This document shows, piece after piece, positions 16,249 to 23,930 of a stretch of 32,311 nucleotides of DNA. The stretch is from NCBI RefSeq assembly GCF_028618695.1, contig NZ_JAQIVI010000380.1, positions 1 to 32,311 on the forward strand. Reading direction: 5' to 3'. This stretch comes from Natrinema soli. GTDB taxonomy: Archaea > Halobacteriota > Halobacteria > Halobacteriales > Natrialbaceae. The translations under genes and the position numbers were made by a program. The notes below the pieces were generated by a model. The model saw only the letters and a list, made by a program, of their open reading frames with translations, had not been told where the DNA came from and did not search any database. Within the stretch, counting starts at the first letter, position 1, and each line of letters opens with the position of its first letter.

Positions 16249-18285
16249 ATGGCACGCGACGAATCGGTACGGGACGCAGATGGTCCCGCCGAACCGACAG
16301 TTAGCGACGACGAACAGAGCGAACACAGCATACTCGACCGACGATCGTACCTGAAGGTAGCCAGCGCGACGGCCGTCGCAGCTGGCATCGGGACGACTGC
16401 GGCGAGCGCGGCCGACGGTGACTACGAGGTCATCGAGGCGCGCGGACAGTCGATCAGAATCGGCTCCGGTGAGACCTGGGAGAACAAACTCATCGACTTC
16501 GGAAACCGAAACAACATCACGATCACCGCCAAGGGATCGAACTGGACGATCCGGAACATCGGCTTTACGGGCACTATCCCCTACAACGAGACCATTTTCG
16601 GCGTCTGCGATTCCGGCTCCGGAACGTCGGTAATGGAGAACGTCTACTTCGGCGAGTCGACCGGCGAACAGCCGAGCGGCGAGCGCTCGATCTGCATCTG
16701 GGTCGACCCCAGCCACTCGGGGCACCTCGACGTGACGAACGTCAATTTCAACGTTCCCGGAAACAACGGTATCTACGGCTCCGCACCCGCTTACAACGGC
16801 GACGGCGGGACGATCGCACTCGAGGGCTGTTACGGCAACGACTGCCATCACACCGCGTTCCGAATCGGTGACTGTGGCATGTCGATCGAGAACTGCGTGA
16901 GCTACAAGAGCGGGACGCGCGCGGCGAACCGCAATATCTGGGTCTGGGAAGGCAACTACGGCGGCGGCGCGACCGTCCGCAACTCCCACTTCATCACGAA
17001 CGGCACGGGCGGCTCGGTCGTGACGAACGGGAGTCCAAATCTGACGCTCGATAACGTCCACACTGACGACGGCCGCGGCGACGGATCGAACCCGCAACAT
17101 TTCGTCCCCGACGGCTGTCCGGAAAGCGGCGAGGAAGCAGCGAGCGGCGGCAGCGGCGGTGGTTCGTCGAGTCCGCCCTCAAACGACGTGGGTGATTCGG
17201 ACGAGGACCTCCCCGAGAACACCCTGACGGTCACCGGGACCGGTGACGCGACGGAGTACTACGTCGAGACCACCGACGAACTCGTCGCCGATCCGAACGC
17301 CGGCTCGCTCGAGGTTCACGACGAAATCGACGGCACGAGCGCGTCCGGCTGGGTGACCACGTCGTCCCACGTCGACGGGTTCCGCTTCGCCGGCGACCTC
17401 CACGAGGTCGCGTTCCGACAGGGCTCGGCCCGCATCGAGGTCAACGGCGAGGTGATCGACCCCGATCAGTACAACGGCGACGAACCCGAACTCGAGAACA
17501 CGCTGCTGGTCGACGGGATCGGCACCGCCGGCGGAACGAGCTACGAGTTTACGGTCTCGGGGGCCGTCGAAAAGGCGACCGTCGAGGGAGCCACGATCGA
17601 CGACGAGGACGCCATCGACGGCGGTCACGTCGCGGGCGGCGTCGCCGGCTGGCGCGACGGGTTCCGGTTCGACGGCGACCTCGCGGAACTCACCGTCGAC
17701 GGCAATGCGCGCGTCCTGGTCAACGGCGAGCAGGTCGATCCGGCCGATTACGGCCAGGAGCAGCCACACGTGCTGACGCTGGTCGGCAACGGATCGGCCG
17801 CGAACTACGAGATCACGGTCGACGGCACGATCGACACGGTCGACGGTGACGATTCGGAAGAATTCGCGACGGTGTCCTCCGGGACCACGGTCGAAGGATC
17901 GATCGAACGCGGCGCTCAGCGCTTCCGGTTCTCCGGGACGCTCACCGACGTCACCTTCATCGACGGCTCGGCACACGTCTACCTCGACGACCGGCGAATC
18001 GACCCCGATCAGTACGGCGAGCAGGAACTGCTCCCCAACGCCATCGTGATCGACGGAGCCGGCACCGACGGCGAGACGAGCTACTCCTTCGAGATCGACG
18101 GCGAGGTCGTCACCGCGAGCTATCGCGACGCGTCGATCGACCCCGGCGACGAGATCGAGGGCAGATCCGCCACCGGCAGCGTCGACGACGAACTGGACGC
18201 CTACTGGTTCGACGGCGATATCATGGACTTCCGACTCAGCGGCAACGCGAGCGTCGACGTCCAGTACAACGCTCGAAGCAACTGA
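16249..18285 (+). CDS. Tat-exported right-handed beta-helix protein with four C-terminal repeat modules
   Basis: This 678-residue protein has an acidic n-region, a twin-arginine motif DRRSYLKVA (Arg31-Arg32), a hydrophobic Ala-rich core and probable cleavage after ASA near residue 54, so it is probably exported folded. Residues about 57-290 form short strand-turn repeats typical of a pectate-lyase-like beta helix (NWTIRNIGFTG, SGHLDVTNVNFNVPGNNGI, IENCVSYKSG). A Gly/Ser linker (about 295-320) is followed by four modules of about 85 residues (about 324-409, 417-502, 507-590, 596-676), each ending in a G-(D/T)-L-x-(E/D)-(L/V) strand and NGExVDPxxYG or similar. No catalytic residues of a known lyase are identifiable. 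A role in binding or trimming a surface polysaccharide is inferred from fold and context. Confidence 0.85.
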   Translation: MARDESVRDADGPAEPTVSDDEQSEHSILDRRSYLKVASATAVAAGIGTTAASAADGDYEVIEARGQSIRIGSGETWENKLIDFGNRNNITITAKGSNWTIRNIGFTGTIPYNETIFGVCDSGSGTSVMENVYFGESTGEQPSGERSICIWVDPSHSGHLDVTNVNFNVPGNNGIYGSAPAYNGDGGTIALEGCYGNDCHHTAFRIGDCGMSIENCVSYKSGTRAANRNIWVWEGNYGGGATVRNSHFITNGTGGSVVTNGSPNLTLDNVHTDDGRGDGSNPQHFVPDGCPESGEEAASGGSGGGSSSPPSNDVGDSDEDLPENTLTVTGTGDATEYYVETTDELVADPNAGSLEVHDEIDGTSASGWVTTSSHVDGFRFAGDLHEVAFRQGSARIEVNGEVIDPDQYNGDEPELENTLLVDGIGTAGGTSYEFTVSGAVEKATVEGATIDDEDAIDGGHVAGGVAGWRDGFRFDGDLAELTVDGNARVLVNGEQVDPADYGQEQPHVLTLVGNGSAANYEITVDGTIDTVDGDDSEEFATVSSGTTVEGSIERGAQRFRFSGTLTDVTFIDGSAHVYLDDRRIDPDQYGEQELLPNAIVIDGAGTDGETSYSFEIDGEVVTASYRDASIDPGDEIEGRSATGSVDDELDAYWFDGDIMDFRLSGNASVDVQYNARSN

Positions 18286-18304
18286 CCGGTCTCGACCGGT
18301 TTTT
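18285..18304 (+). terminator. Hairpin terminator after beta-helix paralogue 1
   Basis: ACCGGT, CTCG loop, ACCGGT, then five T, beginning on the last base of the TGA stop codon. This is a compact terminator for the 16249-18285 transcript. Confidence 0.65.
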
Positions 18305-18397
18305 CTGACTGAACCGCTACTCGAGACGACCGCGTTCGGACGCTCGATGGCCCGAACAGGATCGGGTTCGCTACCGCGGTAGTCACCGCTCGCCGAG

Positions 18398-18485
18398 TTC
18401 AGACGGTCCGCTGTAACGGGTAACCGGAGCAACCGCGAACCGTCCTTCAGTTGCTCCGGAACTGACTGACAACAGTCCGTATCAG
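18398..18485. repeat. Long palindromic repeat, copy 2, on the glycosyltransferase stop codon
   Basis: Two 36-nt arms (18398-18433 and 18450-18485) are imperfect inverted repeats around a 16-nt loop. The shared core is ACGG, CTGT and the perfect 11-mer CCGGAGCAAC in the inner arm. The right terminus CTGATACGG (minus strand) provides the TGA of the GT4 gene. The outer arm resembles copy 1 at 8427-8514 but the inner GC-rich part differs, so the two are diverged members of one family. Confidence 0.7.
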
Positions 18486-19642
18486 ACCGTATCCACCCGG
18501 ATCGGCCCGTTCGACGGGCGATCGATCCCCTCGATCGACTCGAGCGCGGTGCGACAGACCCGCTCGAAGCGCTGGGCTTGCGCGGTCCAGCGAAACGCGT
18601 ACGCGTCTTCGCGAGCCTGCGCACCGAGGCGCGACCGGAGCGACGGGGATTCCACGAGCATCGTCAGCTTGTCCGCGAGGTCCTGGGGATCGCCGGTGCG
18701 GGCCAGCAGGCCGTTTTCCCCGTTGGACAGGTAGGTCGTGATCCCCTCGAGATCGGTCGTGACGACCGGGAGGCCACAGGCCATCGCTTCCAGGTTCGCC
18801 ATCCCGAAACTCTCCTCGTGGCTCGGGAGACAGAACACGTCGGCTCCGGCGTGGTACGCCGGGAGGTCGGGATGGGGAACCTCGCCGTGGCAGACGACGT
18901 CGTCGTCGATCCCGAGCGCCGCGGCCCGATCCCGAATCCGGGCGCGCTCGCCCCGCCCGACGAAGTGGAGTTCCTGCCGTCCGTCGAGGGTCGCGACCGC
19001 CTCGAGCAGGTCGTCGATCCCCTTCGATTCGACGAGTCGGCCGACGAACAGGATCGCCGGGCCGTCGCTCTCGAAGGCGGGCTCGATACCGGGCCGAAAC
19101 TCCTCGGGATCGATGCCGGGCGGGACGACGTCCTCGAAGTCGTAGCCGAACGTCTCGGTGAGCCGCCGGGCGGTGTCCGGCGAGTTGGCCACCAGTCGTT
19201 CCGTTTGGGAAAACCGATCCCGAAGCCAGGTCATCGGGGTGACGGTCGAGGCCTTGTGGAACGTGTACACGGTCGGCACGTCGACGAGATTCGAGAGGAG
19301 CAGGTCGTCCAGAAACTGATAGGTACAGAGGACATCGAGCCGTTCGTTCATGTGATCGATGACGTCGTTGCGGGCCGCCCACAACGTCATCAGGAACTTC
19401 TTGCGATTCTGGGTGCCCAGCGGATTGATCGGATCAGTCACTTTGGAAGGGTGGTCGTCAAACGACGGGGTCTCGACGATCGTCACGTCGGAATCGGTCA
19501 GGACGGGAGAGAAATCGCCGCGTCTGGTGTAGAGTGTCACGTCGTTCGTCTCGCTGAGTTCGACCGCCATCCGCTGCGTGTAGACGGCGATCCCCCCGGC
19601 GTGGCGCGTGCCCGCCGCGTCGTGATAGAACCCGATGTGCAT
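18482..19642 (-). CDS. GT4-family glycosyltransferase
   Basis: This 386-residue protein has the GT-B fold. The N-terminal acceptor half begins MHIGFYHDAAGTRHAGGIAVYTQ (glycine-rich loop). The C-terminal donor half has ILFVGRLVESKGIDDLLEAV (about 197-216) and the EX7E signature in EESFGMANLE (Glu277 and Glu285), followed by ACGLPVVTTDLEG. These enzymes transfer a sugar from a nucleotide donor with retention of configuration, usually on lipid-linked precursors at the inner membrane face. The start at 19642 is preferred over an upstream in-frame ATG because the ATAACAAA box lies 26-33 nt before it and the extension lacks family resemblance. It is convergent with the beta-helix gene and its stop lies in a palindromic repeat. 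Sugar and acceptor are unknown. Confidence 0.9.
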   Translation of the reverse strand: MHIGFYHDAAGTRHAGGIAVYTQRMAVELSETNDVTLYTRRGDFSPVLTDSDVTIVETPSFDDHPSKVTDPINPLGTQNRKKFLMTLWAARNDVIDHMNERLDVLCTYQFLDDLLLSNLVDVPTVYTFHKASTVTPMTWLRDRFSQTERLVANSPDTARRLTETFGYDFEDVVPPGIDPEEFRPGIEPAFESDGPAILFVGRLVESKGIDDLLEAVATLDGRQELHFVGRGERARIRDRAAALGIDDDVVCHGEVPHPDLPAYHAGADVFCLPSHEESFGMANLEAMACGLPVVTTDLEGITTYLSNGENGLLARTGDPQDLADKLTMLVESPSLRSRLGAQAREDAYAFRWTAQAQRFERVCRTALESIEGIDRPSNGPIRVDTV

Positions 19643-19667
19643 GCGCCAGTAGACGCGTATCAACTGG

Positions 19668-19675
19668 TTTGTTAT
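19668..19675 (-). promoter_or_regulatory. ATAACAAA promoter box, GT4 gene
   Basis: GTAATAACAAACCAG on the minus strand places the box 26-33 nt before the ATG at 19642, exactly the spacing seen at 5206-5213. Confidence 0.6.
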
Positions 19676-19809
19676 TACTCCCGTACCGACAGTACAACCC
19701 ACCTATCTATACCGCTGGGTGTCTATCCGATGACGGCGTGTCGGTCGGCGTGCTCGAGTCTCGCCACTCGACAACGGCGAGGGAGCGAAACGGGAAAATC
19801 GATTCGCCG

Positions 19810-21630
19810 TTATTGATCGCGCGCGTTGTACTGGATGTCGACGCTCGCGTTACCGCGGAGCTGGAAGTCCGTGATATCGCCGTCGAACCAGTAGGCGTCG
19901 AGCCAGTTGCCGATGCCGCCGCGAACGGCTCGACCCTCGGTCACGTCTTCGTCGTCAATCGAGGCGTTCCGGTAGTCCGACTTGACGACTGCACCGTCGA
20001 CCTTAAAGGAATACGTACTCGGTCCGTCGGCGTCGACGCCGTCGATCACGAGGGCGTGTGGAAGCAGTTCGTGCTCCCCGTATTCGCTCGGATCGATCGA
20101 TTCGCCGTCGACCGTCACGTCCGCCGCGCCGTCGCTGAACGTGAGGTCCGTCAACGCACCCGAGAATCTGAAGGACTGGGTTTCGTCGGAGAGCGAACTC
20201 TGAACCGTCGACCCCGAGACCGTCGTCGCGTCCGCTTCCGGCTGCGCTTCCGACGCGAGTTCGATCGCTCCGTCGACCGTGATCTCGTAGCTCGTCGGCG
20301 TCCCCTGTCCCGCGACCTCGAGGACGTGCGGAAGCTGACGCCCGACGTCGGCCGGATCGACCTCCTCGCCGTTGACGAGCACCGTTCCGGGGCCGTCCAC
20401 GGTGAGTTCCGCGAGGTCGCCGTCGAACCGGAAGGCGTCCTTCCAGTCGGCCACGCTGCCCTGCACGGTAGTGCCGTCGATGGTGTCCTCGTCGTCGATC
20501 GAGGCACCCTCGTAGTTGGCGTGTTCGATCGCACCGTCGACCGTGAACTCGTATCGGGTCGTGTCCGACGGATCGCCGTCGACGAGGAGGACGTTCGGCA
20601 GTTGCGGGCTCTCCTCGTCGGCGGTCGTCCCCTCGTTGCTGGTTCCGCCGCTGGAGCCGGCGGTTTCTGCGCCCGATGCGGCTTCCTCGGGCGTCGTCGG
20701 GACGCCGTCGGGGATGGAGAGATCGGGTTCACTCGAGATGTCGCTGCCGATGGAGACCGTCGACCCGTTCGCCTGCCGGATCTGTCCGCGATAGCCGCCG
20801 CTCTGGAAGTCGACGTTGCCCGCAGAACCGTTCGCGCCGGCCACGAGCGAGTACGGGTAGGGACCGTCGGCGAAGTGCGAGTTGCGGATGGTCACGGTAC
20901 CGCCGTTCCAGACCCAGACGGGGCGACCGTTGGTCTCGCCGTAGCCGCCGTAGCCGCGCCCGTAGTCGGTATCGTCGTTGTAGGCGACGCAGTCGACGAT
21001 CTCGTCGTCCTCGCCGCCGCATCGGAAGGTGGTGACGCCGTTGTTCTTGCCGAAACAGCGCTCGAATCGGACGCTGCCGCCGTACGGCGTGTTGGAACAG
21101 TAAAAGCCGTTGTTCGGGTATCCCTGGACGTTGCAGTTGCGGAAGGTGAGGTCCGCTTCGCTCCCACGGTGCATAAACACGGCACCGGGGCCGTGAACGA
21201 AGCTCGCGCCCTCCTTCGTCGCGCCGTCGCCCAGATAAATGTTCTCGAAGAGGATGTCTCCCTTCCCGGCATTGATCGATATCATGAACGAGTCCCCGCG
21301 GTAGAGGCCTTTGAAACCGATATTTCGAACCGCGGAGTCTGCTCCGTTGACCATTATCAGGAAACTCTCTCCTGTTGTGAGGTCGATCAGTTTGTTCTCG
21401 TACGTTTCGCCGCGGTTGACCGTCACCGTCTGTCCGCGCGCCTCGACGACTTCGTAGTCATCTTCGACGGCGCTCGCGGCTCCGGTGAATGTCGCGGCCG
21501 CCGTCGTCGCACCGGCCAGCTTCATGTACGATCGCCGGTGTAGTAATACGTTGTTACCGCCGTCGTCGATCGCCTCCGCGTCGGTGGAGGCGGACGACTC
21601 GTCGTCCAAAACCGAAGGGTCGCGTGCCAT
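19810..21630 (-). CDS. Tat-exported right-handed beta-helix protein with three C-terminal repeat modules
   Basis: This 606-residue paralogue of the 16249 protein begins MARDPSV, as the first does MARDESV, and has a twin-arginine motif HRRSYMKLAG (Arg32-Arg33), a hydrophobic Ala/Thr core and a probable cleavage site after ASA near 54. The mature start (DDYEVVEARGQTVTVNRGETYENKLID) is nearly the same as in the paralogue. Residues about 58-310 form the beta helix, 318-342 a Ser/Gly/Glu linker, and three modules follow at about 344-429, 434-519 and 525-604. The final module (DAYWFDGDITDFQLRGNASVD) closely matches the last module of the other protein, so one internal module was gained or lost. The start at 21630 is set by the shared promoter box 27 nt upstream; an upstream in-frame ATG lies within that promoter. 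Function is inferred to be at the surface glycan. Confidence 0.85.
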   Translation of the reverse strand: MARDPSVLDDESSASTDAEAIDDGGNNVLLHRRSYMKLAGATTAAATFTGAASAVEDDYEVVEARGQTVTVNRGETYENKLIDLTTGESFLIMVNGADSAVRNIGFKGLYRGDSFMISINAGKGDILFENIYLGDGATKEGASFVHGPGAVFMHRGSEADLTFRNCNVQGYPNNGFYCSNTPYGGSVRFERCFGKNNGVTTFRCGGEDDEIVDCVAYNDDTDYGRGYGGYGETNGRPVWVWNGGTVTIRNSHFADGPYPYSLVAGANGSAGNVDFQSGGYRGQIRQANGSTVSIGSDISSEPDLSIPDGVPTTPEEAASGAETAGSSGGTSNEGTTADEESPQLPNVLLVDGDPSDTTRYEFTVDGAIEHANYEGASIDDEDTIDGTTVQGSVADWKDAFRFDGDLAELTVDGPGTVLVNGEEVDPADVGRQLPHVLEVAGQGTPTSYEITVDGAIELASEAQPEADATTVSGSTVQSSLSDETQSFRFSGALTDLTFSDGAADVTVDGESIDPSEYGEHELLPHALVIDGVDADGPSTYSFKVDGAVVKSDYRNASIDDEDVTEGRAVRGGIGNWLDAYWFDGDITDFQLRGNASVDIQYNARDQ

Positions 21631-21656
21631 GCAATCAGGTAATTCGATACTACCGG

Positions 21657-21668
21657 CATAAACTTTCC
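21657..21668 (-). promoter_or_regulatory. GGAAAGTTTATG promoter box, beta-helix paralogue 2
   Basis: The minus-strand box ends 27 nt before the ATG at 21630. About 11 nt further upstream, minus-strand AGTCTGTAAATTTTAAG (21680-21696) is shared with paralogue 3, nearly identical and at similar spacing, and may be an activator site. Confidence 0.75.
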
Positions 21669-21781
21669 GCATTTCTGCACTTAAAATTTACAGACTGTAC
21701 CTATTCTCTGTACTATTTCTAAAAGTTTGAGTGGTTTTTAATGACGGAATTATATATACAAGACATTCTCGTTTTCCTATT

Positions 21782-21867
21782 GGTATGATCGTATTACCAG
21801 GGAATGGCCGCCGAAAGCCGGTCGGCTCCGGGTGGCCTTCGCCGATAATACGATATTACTTCGGCGG
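21782..21867. promoter_or_regulatory. Palindromic motif cluster upstream of beta-helix paralogue 2
   Basis: GGTATGATCGTATTACC (21782-21798) and ATAATACGATATTAC (21846-21860) are near-palindromes. The second is enclosed by CGCCGA and TCGGCG, extending the dyad. Paralogue 3 has ATAATACGGTATTAC at 23550-23564, matching 14 of 15 positions. Regulator binding is inferred. Confidence 0.45.
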
Positions 21868-21964
21868 CGATACTTCGAATACACCCGAAAGAAGTGATCG
21901 CCTATAGCAGCTTTGTCTCTCGAGAAACGGGCACCTCGAATCCGGATGGACAACCAATACTAGG

Positions 21965-22098
21965 GTAGTCGCTGAAGGTCACTGCCCATCTGCTCGCATG
22001 AGAGTATTGCAGTTCGAAGCGCACCGTGAGCGAGAACCCGCACCGTGAGCGAGAACCGCTGACTGTGCGATCAGCGTGAAGTCGTTTCGCTGACTACG
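21965..22098. mobile_element. MITE-like element, copy C, diverged and expanded
   Basis: GTAGTCGCTGAAGGTCACTG and TGCGATCAGCGTGAAG, ending TTTCGCTGACTAC, correspond to the two ends of copies A and B with several substitutions. The interior is longer by about 55 bp because of a tandem duplication (22021-22058). It is probably an old, inactive copy between two beta-helix genes. Confidence 0.5.
22021..22058. repeat. 19-bp tandem duplication inside MITE-like copy C
   Basis: GCACCGTGAGCGAGAACC followed by C, then the same 18 nt followed by G. Units are 22021-22039 and 22040-22058, differing only in the last base. Confidence 0.9.
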
Positions 22099-22211
22099 AT
22101 AACTGTCATTGGAGCGACGGCTCGAGGATGTAGCGGCTGTCGAACGAGACGAGACGTGAAAACGGCGAGAGTGTGCCAGCGCGGATCGGGGGAGGGCAGC
22201 AGCGATCCGCA

Positions 22212-22308
22212 CTGTGGAGGGAAGGCGCGTCAGCGGGGAACGGATCGTGTGGAGGGATGCGTCAGCGGGGACGGAGAGCGTCGGGGGAGGGTCGCGTCAG
22301 CGGAGGAT
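22212..22308. repeat. Three degenerate tandem units of about 33 nt beyond the stop of beta-helix paralogue 3
   Basis: GCGTCAGCGG recurs at 22227, 22259 and 22294 (spacing 32 and 35), each preceded by a purine-rich GTGGAGGGA or similar. On the transcribed minus strand this is a C/T-rich 3' region directly after the stop codon. It may be a transcript-end signal or decayed coding repeats. Confidence 0.5.
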
Positions 22309-23259
22309 TCAGTTCGAAGCGCCCGATGCGGCGTCTTTGGGGGAGGTCGGGACGCCGTCCGGGATGGCTGCCTTGGGATCGGTACCGACGCCGTCACCGA
22401 GCTGGACGGTCGAGCCCGCTTCTTCGGCGATGCCCGCTTCGTCGTCGTAGTCGGAGTTCGTGACGGCGACTTCGGTGGGATTTCCGTTCGCACCGGCGAC
22501 GATGGCGGAGTTCTGGCCGTTCATCTCGATCTGACAGTTGTCGACCTCGACCGTCCCGGGGGCCCACGCCCAGATGCCGCGGCCGGCGTAGCCCTCGCTG
22601 GCGTCGACGGAGACGCTGGAATTGGTCACCTTGCTGCCCTCGGTGGCCAGTCGGAAGTGCGAGACGTAGCAGTTCGCGGCGTAGCTGCTGTCGATGTGAA
22701 TCGTGCCGCCGCCCTTGTTGCCGGGCGCGGAGCCGTAGATCGCGTTGTCCGCGAAGTTCTGGATGTTGACGTTTTTGAAGTCGATGTGACCAGAGTGATC
22801 GGGAGCGACCCAGAAGGCGGTCTGACCGTGCCCGTTCGGGTTGCCGTTACCCGTGCTCGAGCCGTCGCCGAGGTAGACGTTCTCCACGGTACAGGTACCG
22901 TCGGCGGTGTCGGAGATACCGAAGGTGGCGGAGCCGGTGCCGGAGGTGTTCTCGCCCTTGAACCCGACGTTTCGGATCGTCCAGTCGCTGCTGTGGGCCG
23001 TGACGACGATGTCCTGCCCGGTCGTCATGTCGATGAGCTTGTTCTCCCAGGTCTCACCGGCGTCGATGGTGATCGTCTGTCCCTCGGCTTCGATAACCTC
23101 GTAGTCGTCCTGGGCCGAGGCTGCACCGGCACCGCCGAGTGTGGTCGTCGCGGTCGCCACCGCGGCGAGCGAGCGAACGTAGTTACGGCGAGTTAATCCG
23201 GAATTTCGGCCTGTCGTCGGAGCGGATTCCGTCTCGGACGTACGGGGATTCTGCGCCAT
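22309..23259 (-). CDS. Tat-exported right-handed beta-helix protein without repeat modules
   Basis: This 316-residue third paralogue starts MAQNPRTSETES. It has a twin-arginine motif TRRNYVRSLAA (Arg24-Arg25), a hydrophobic core and a probable cleavage site after ASA near 49. The mature start (DDYEVIEAEGQTITIDAGETWENKLID) matches both paralogues and the beta helix (about 52-300) ends in the same way (IPDGVPTSPKDAASGASN). The protein stops exactly where the linker begins in the others, so it is a minimal version lacking all C-terminal modules. The start at 23259 is supported by the shared promoter box 27 nt upstream. Whether the modules were lost here or gained in the others is unresolved. Confidence 0.85.
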   Translation of the reverse strand: MAQNPRTSETESAPTTGRNSGLTRRNYVRSLAAVATATTTLGGAGAASAQDDYEVIEAEGQTITIDAGETWENKLIDMTTGQDIVVTAHSSDWTIRNVGFKGENTSGTGSATFGISDTADGTCTVENVYLGDGSSTGNGNPNGHGQTAFWVAPDHSGHIDFKNVNIQNFADNAIYGSAPGNKGGGTIHIDSSYAANCYVSHFRLATEGSKVTNSSVSVDASEGYAGRGIWAWAPGTVEVDNCQIEMNGQNSAIVAGANGNPTEVAVTNSDYDDEAGIAEEAGSTVQLGDGVGTDPKAAIPDGVPTSPKDAASGASN

Positions 23260-23285
23260 ACAATTGCGTAACATCATCTTACGCC

Positions 23286-23298
23286 CATAAACTTTTCC
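23286..23298 (-). promoter_or_regulatory. GGAAAAGTTTATG promoter box, beta-helix paralogue 3
   Basis: The minus-strand box ends 27 nt before the ATG at 23259. Minus-strand AAGTCTGTAAATTTAAG at 23311-23327 is the counterpart of the upstream element of paralogue 2. Confidence 0.75.
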
Positions 23299-23545
23299 TT
23301 GCTATCATGGCTTAAATTTACAGACTTACTTTCTAACATTGTAGAAGTACGCACAATCTACGCAAATTTATTCTCGAACATACGAACGAGAAGACAGTCA
23401 AACGGCGGTGTGAAACCCCAGCTTTTCTCGAGGAACGGTCTAATATCTCGCATAGAAGGCGTCTGAGGCCCGCCTTCGAGAAGTGATCGATGCGCCGACT
23501 CATCGCTGAAACCGATGGTTCGTCCTAACAGCGTCGCGTTTCCCC

Positions 23546-23594
23546 GGTTATAATACGGTATTACCACCCGATTTGCCGGTCGACAGCGACCGGC
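23546..23594. promoter_or_regulatory. Palindrome and hairpin upstream of beta-helix paralogue 3
   Basis: GGTTATAATACGGTATTACC (23546-23565) is near-palindromic, and GCCGGTCG-ACAG-CGACCGGC (23575-23594) is a perfect 8-bp stem. Paralogue 2 has a similar order: CGTTTTCC, then GTATTACCA, then GCCGGTCGGC (from about 21770). The two upstream regions therefore appear to be diverged duplicates. Confidence 0.45.
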
Positions 23595-23765
23595 ACCGGT
23601 CAGCCAACTGGCGGCCGCGAGGACGAATGTCGCACGGAATCGAAACCGCGATCGCGACATCGATATCGGTCCGCCGAGTCGGCGCGTCGATCGAATCGGA
23701 CTTTAAATAGAATTCTGTGCGCACGCGTGCGTTTACTACAACTATTTTCGAGTCAGAGACGGTCT

Positions 23766-23879
23766 TCAACTTGCCATCCTCCCCGCTCTAAAGGGCGAGG
23801 ATTCCCCGAAGGGATATTCAGCTTGCGCGTTTCCTCGGGGTTCAAGTACGCTTTCGCGTGACCCGTCAACGGTCGTCAT
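23766..23879 (-). pseudogene. C-terminal remnant resembling an IS200/IS605 (TnpB-type) element end
   Basis: The minus strand encodes 37 residues, MTTVDGSRESVLEPRGNAQA to ESSPFRAGRMAS, then TGA. The DNA includes a CCTCCCCGCTCTAAAGGGCG stretch that folds as a hairpin, a pattern I associate with the 3' ends of haloarchaeal IS200/IS605 tnpB elements and their guide RNA. The rest of the transposase is absent. The family call rests on recall of that motif and is not proven. Confidence 0.35.
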
Positions 23880-23930
23880 CCTGTTATGACCAAGGACGTG
23901 CTTTCCAGCGCGTGCGACCGATCGAGGAGC

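Noticed and set aside
18578..19816. Rightward frame of about 410 codons opposite the GT4 gene
   Set aside because: The minus strand encodes a full GT4 enzyme with EX7E; the opposite frame has no recognisable motif.
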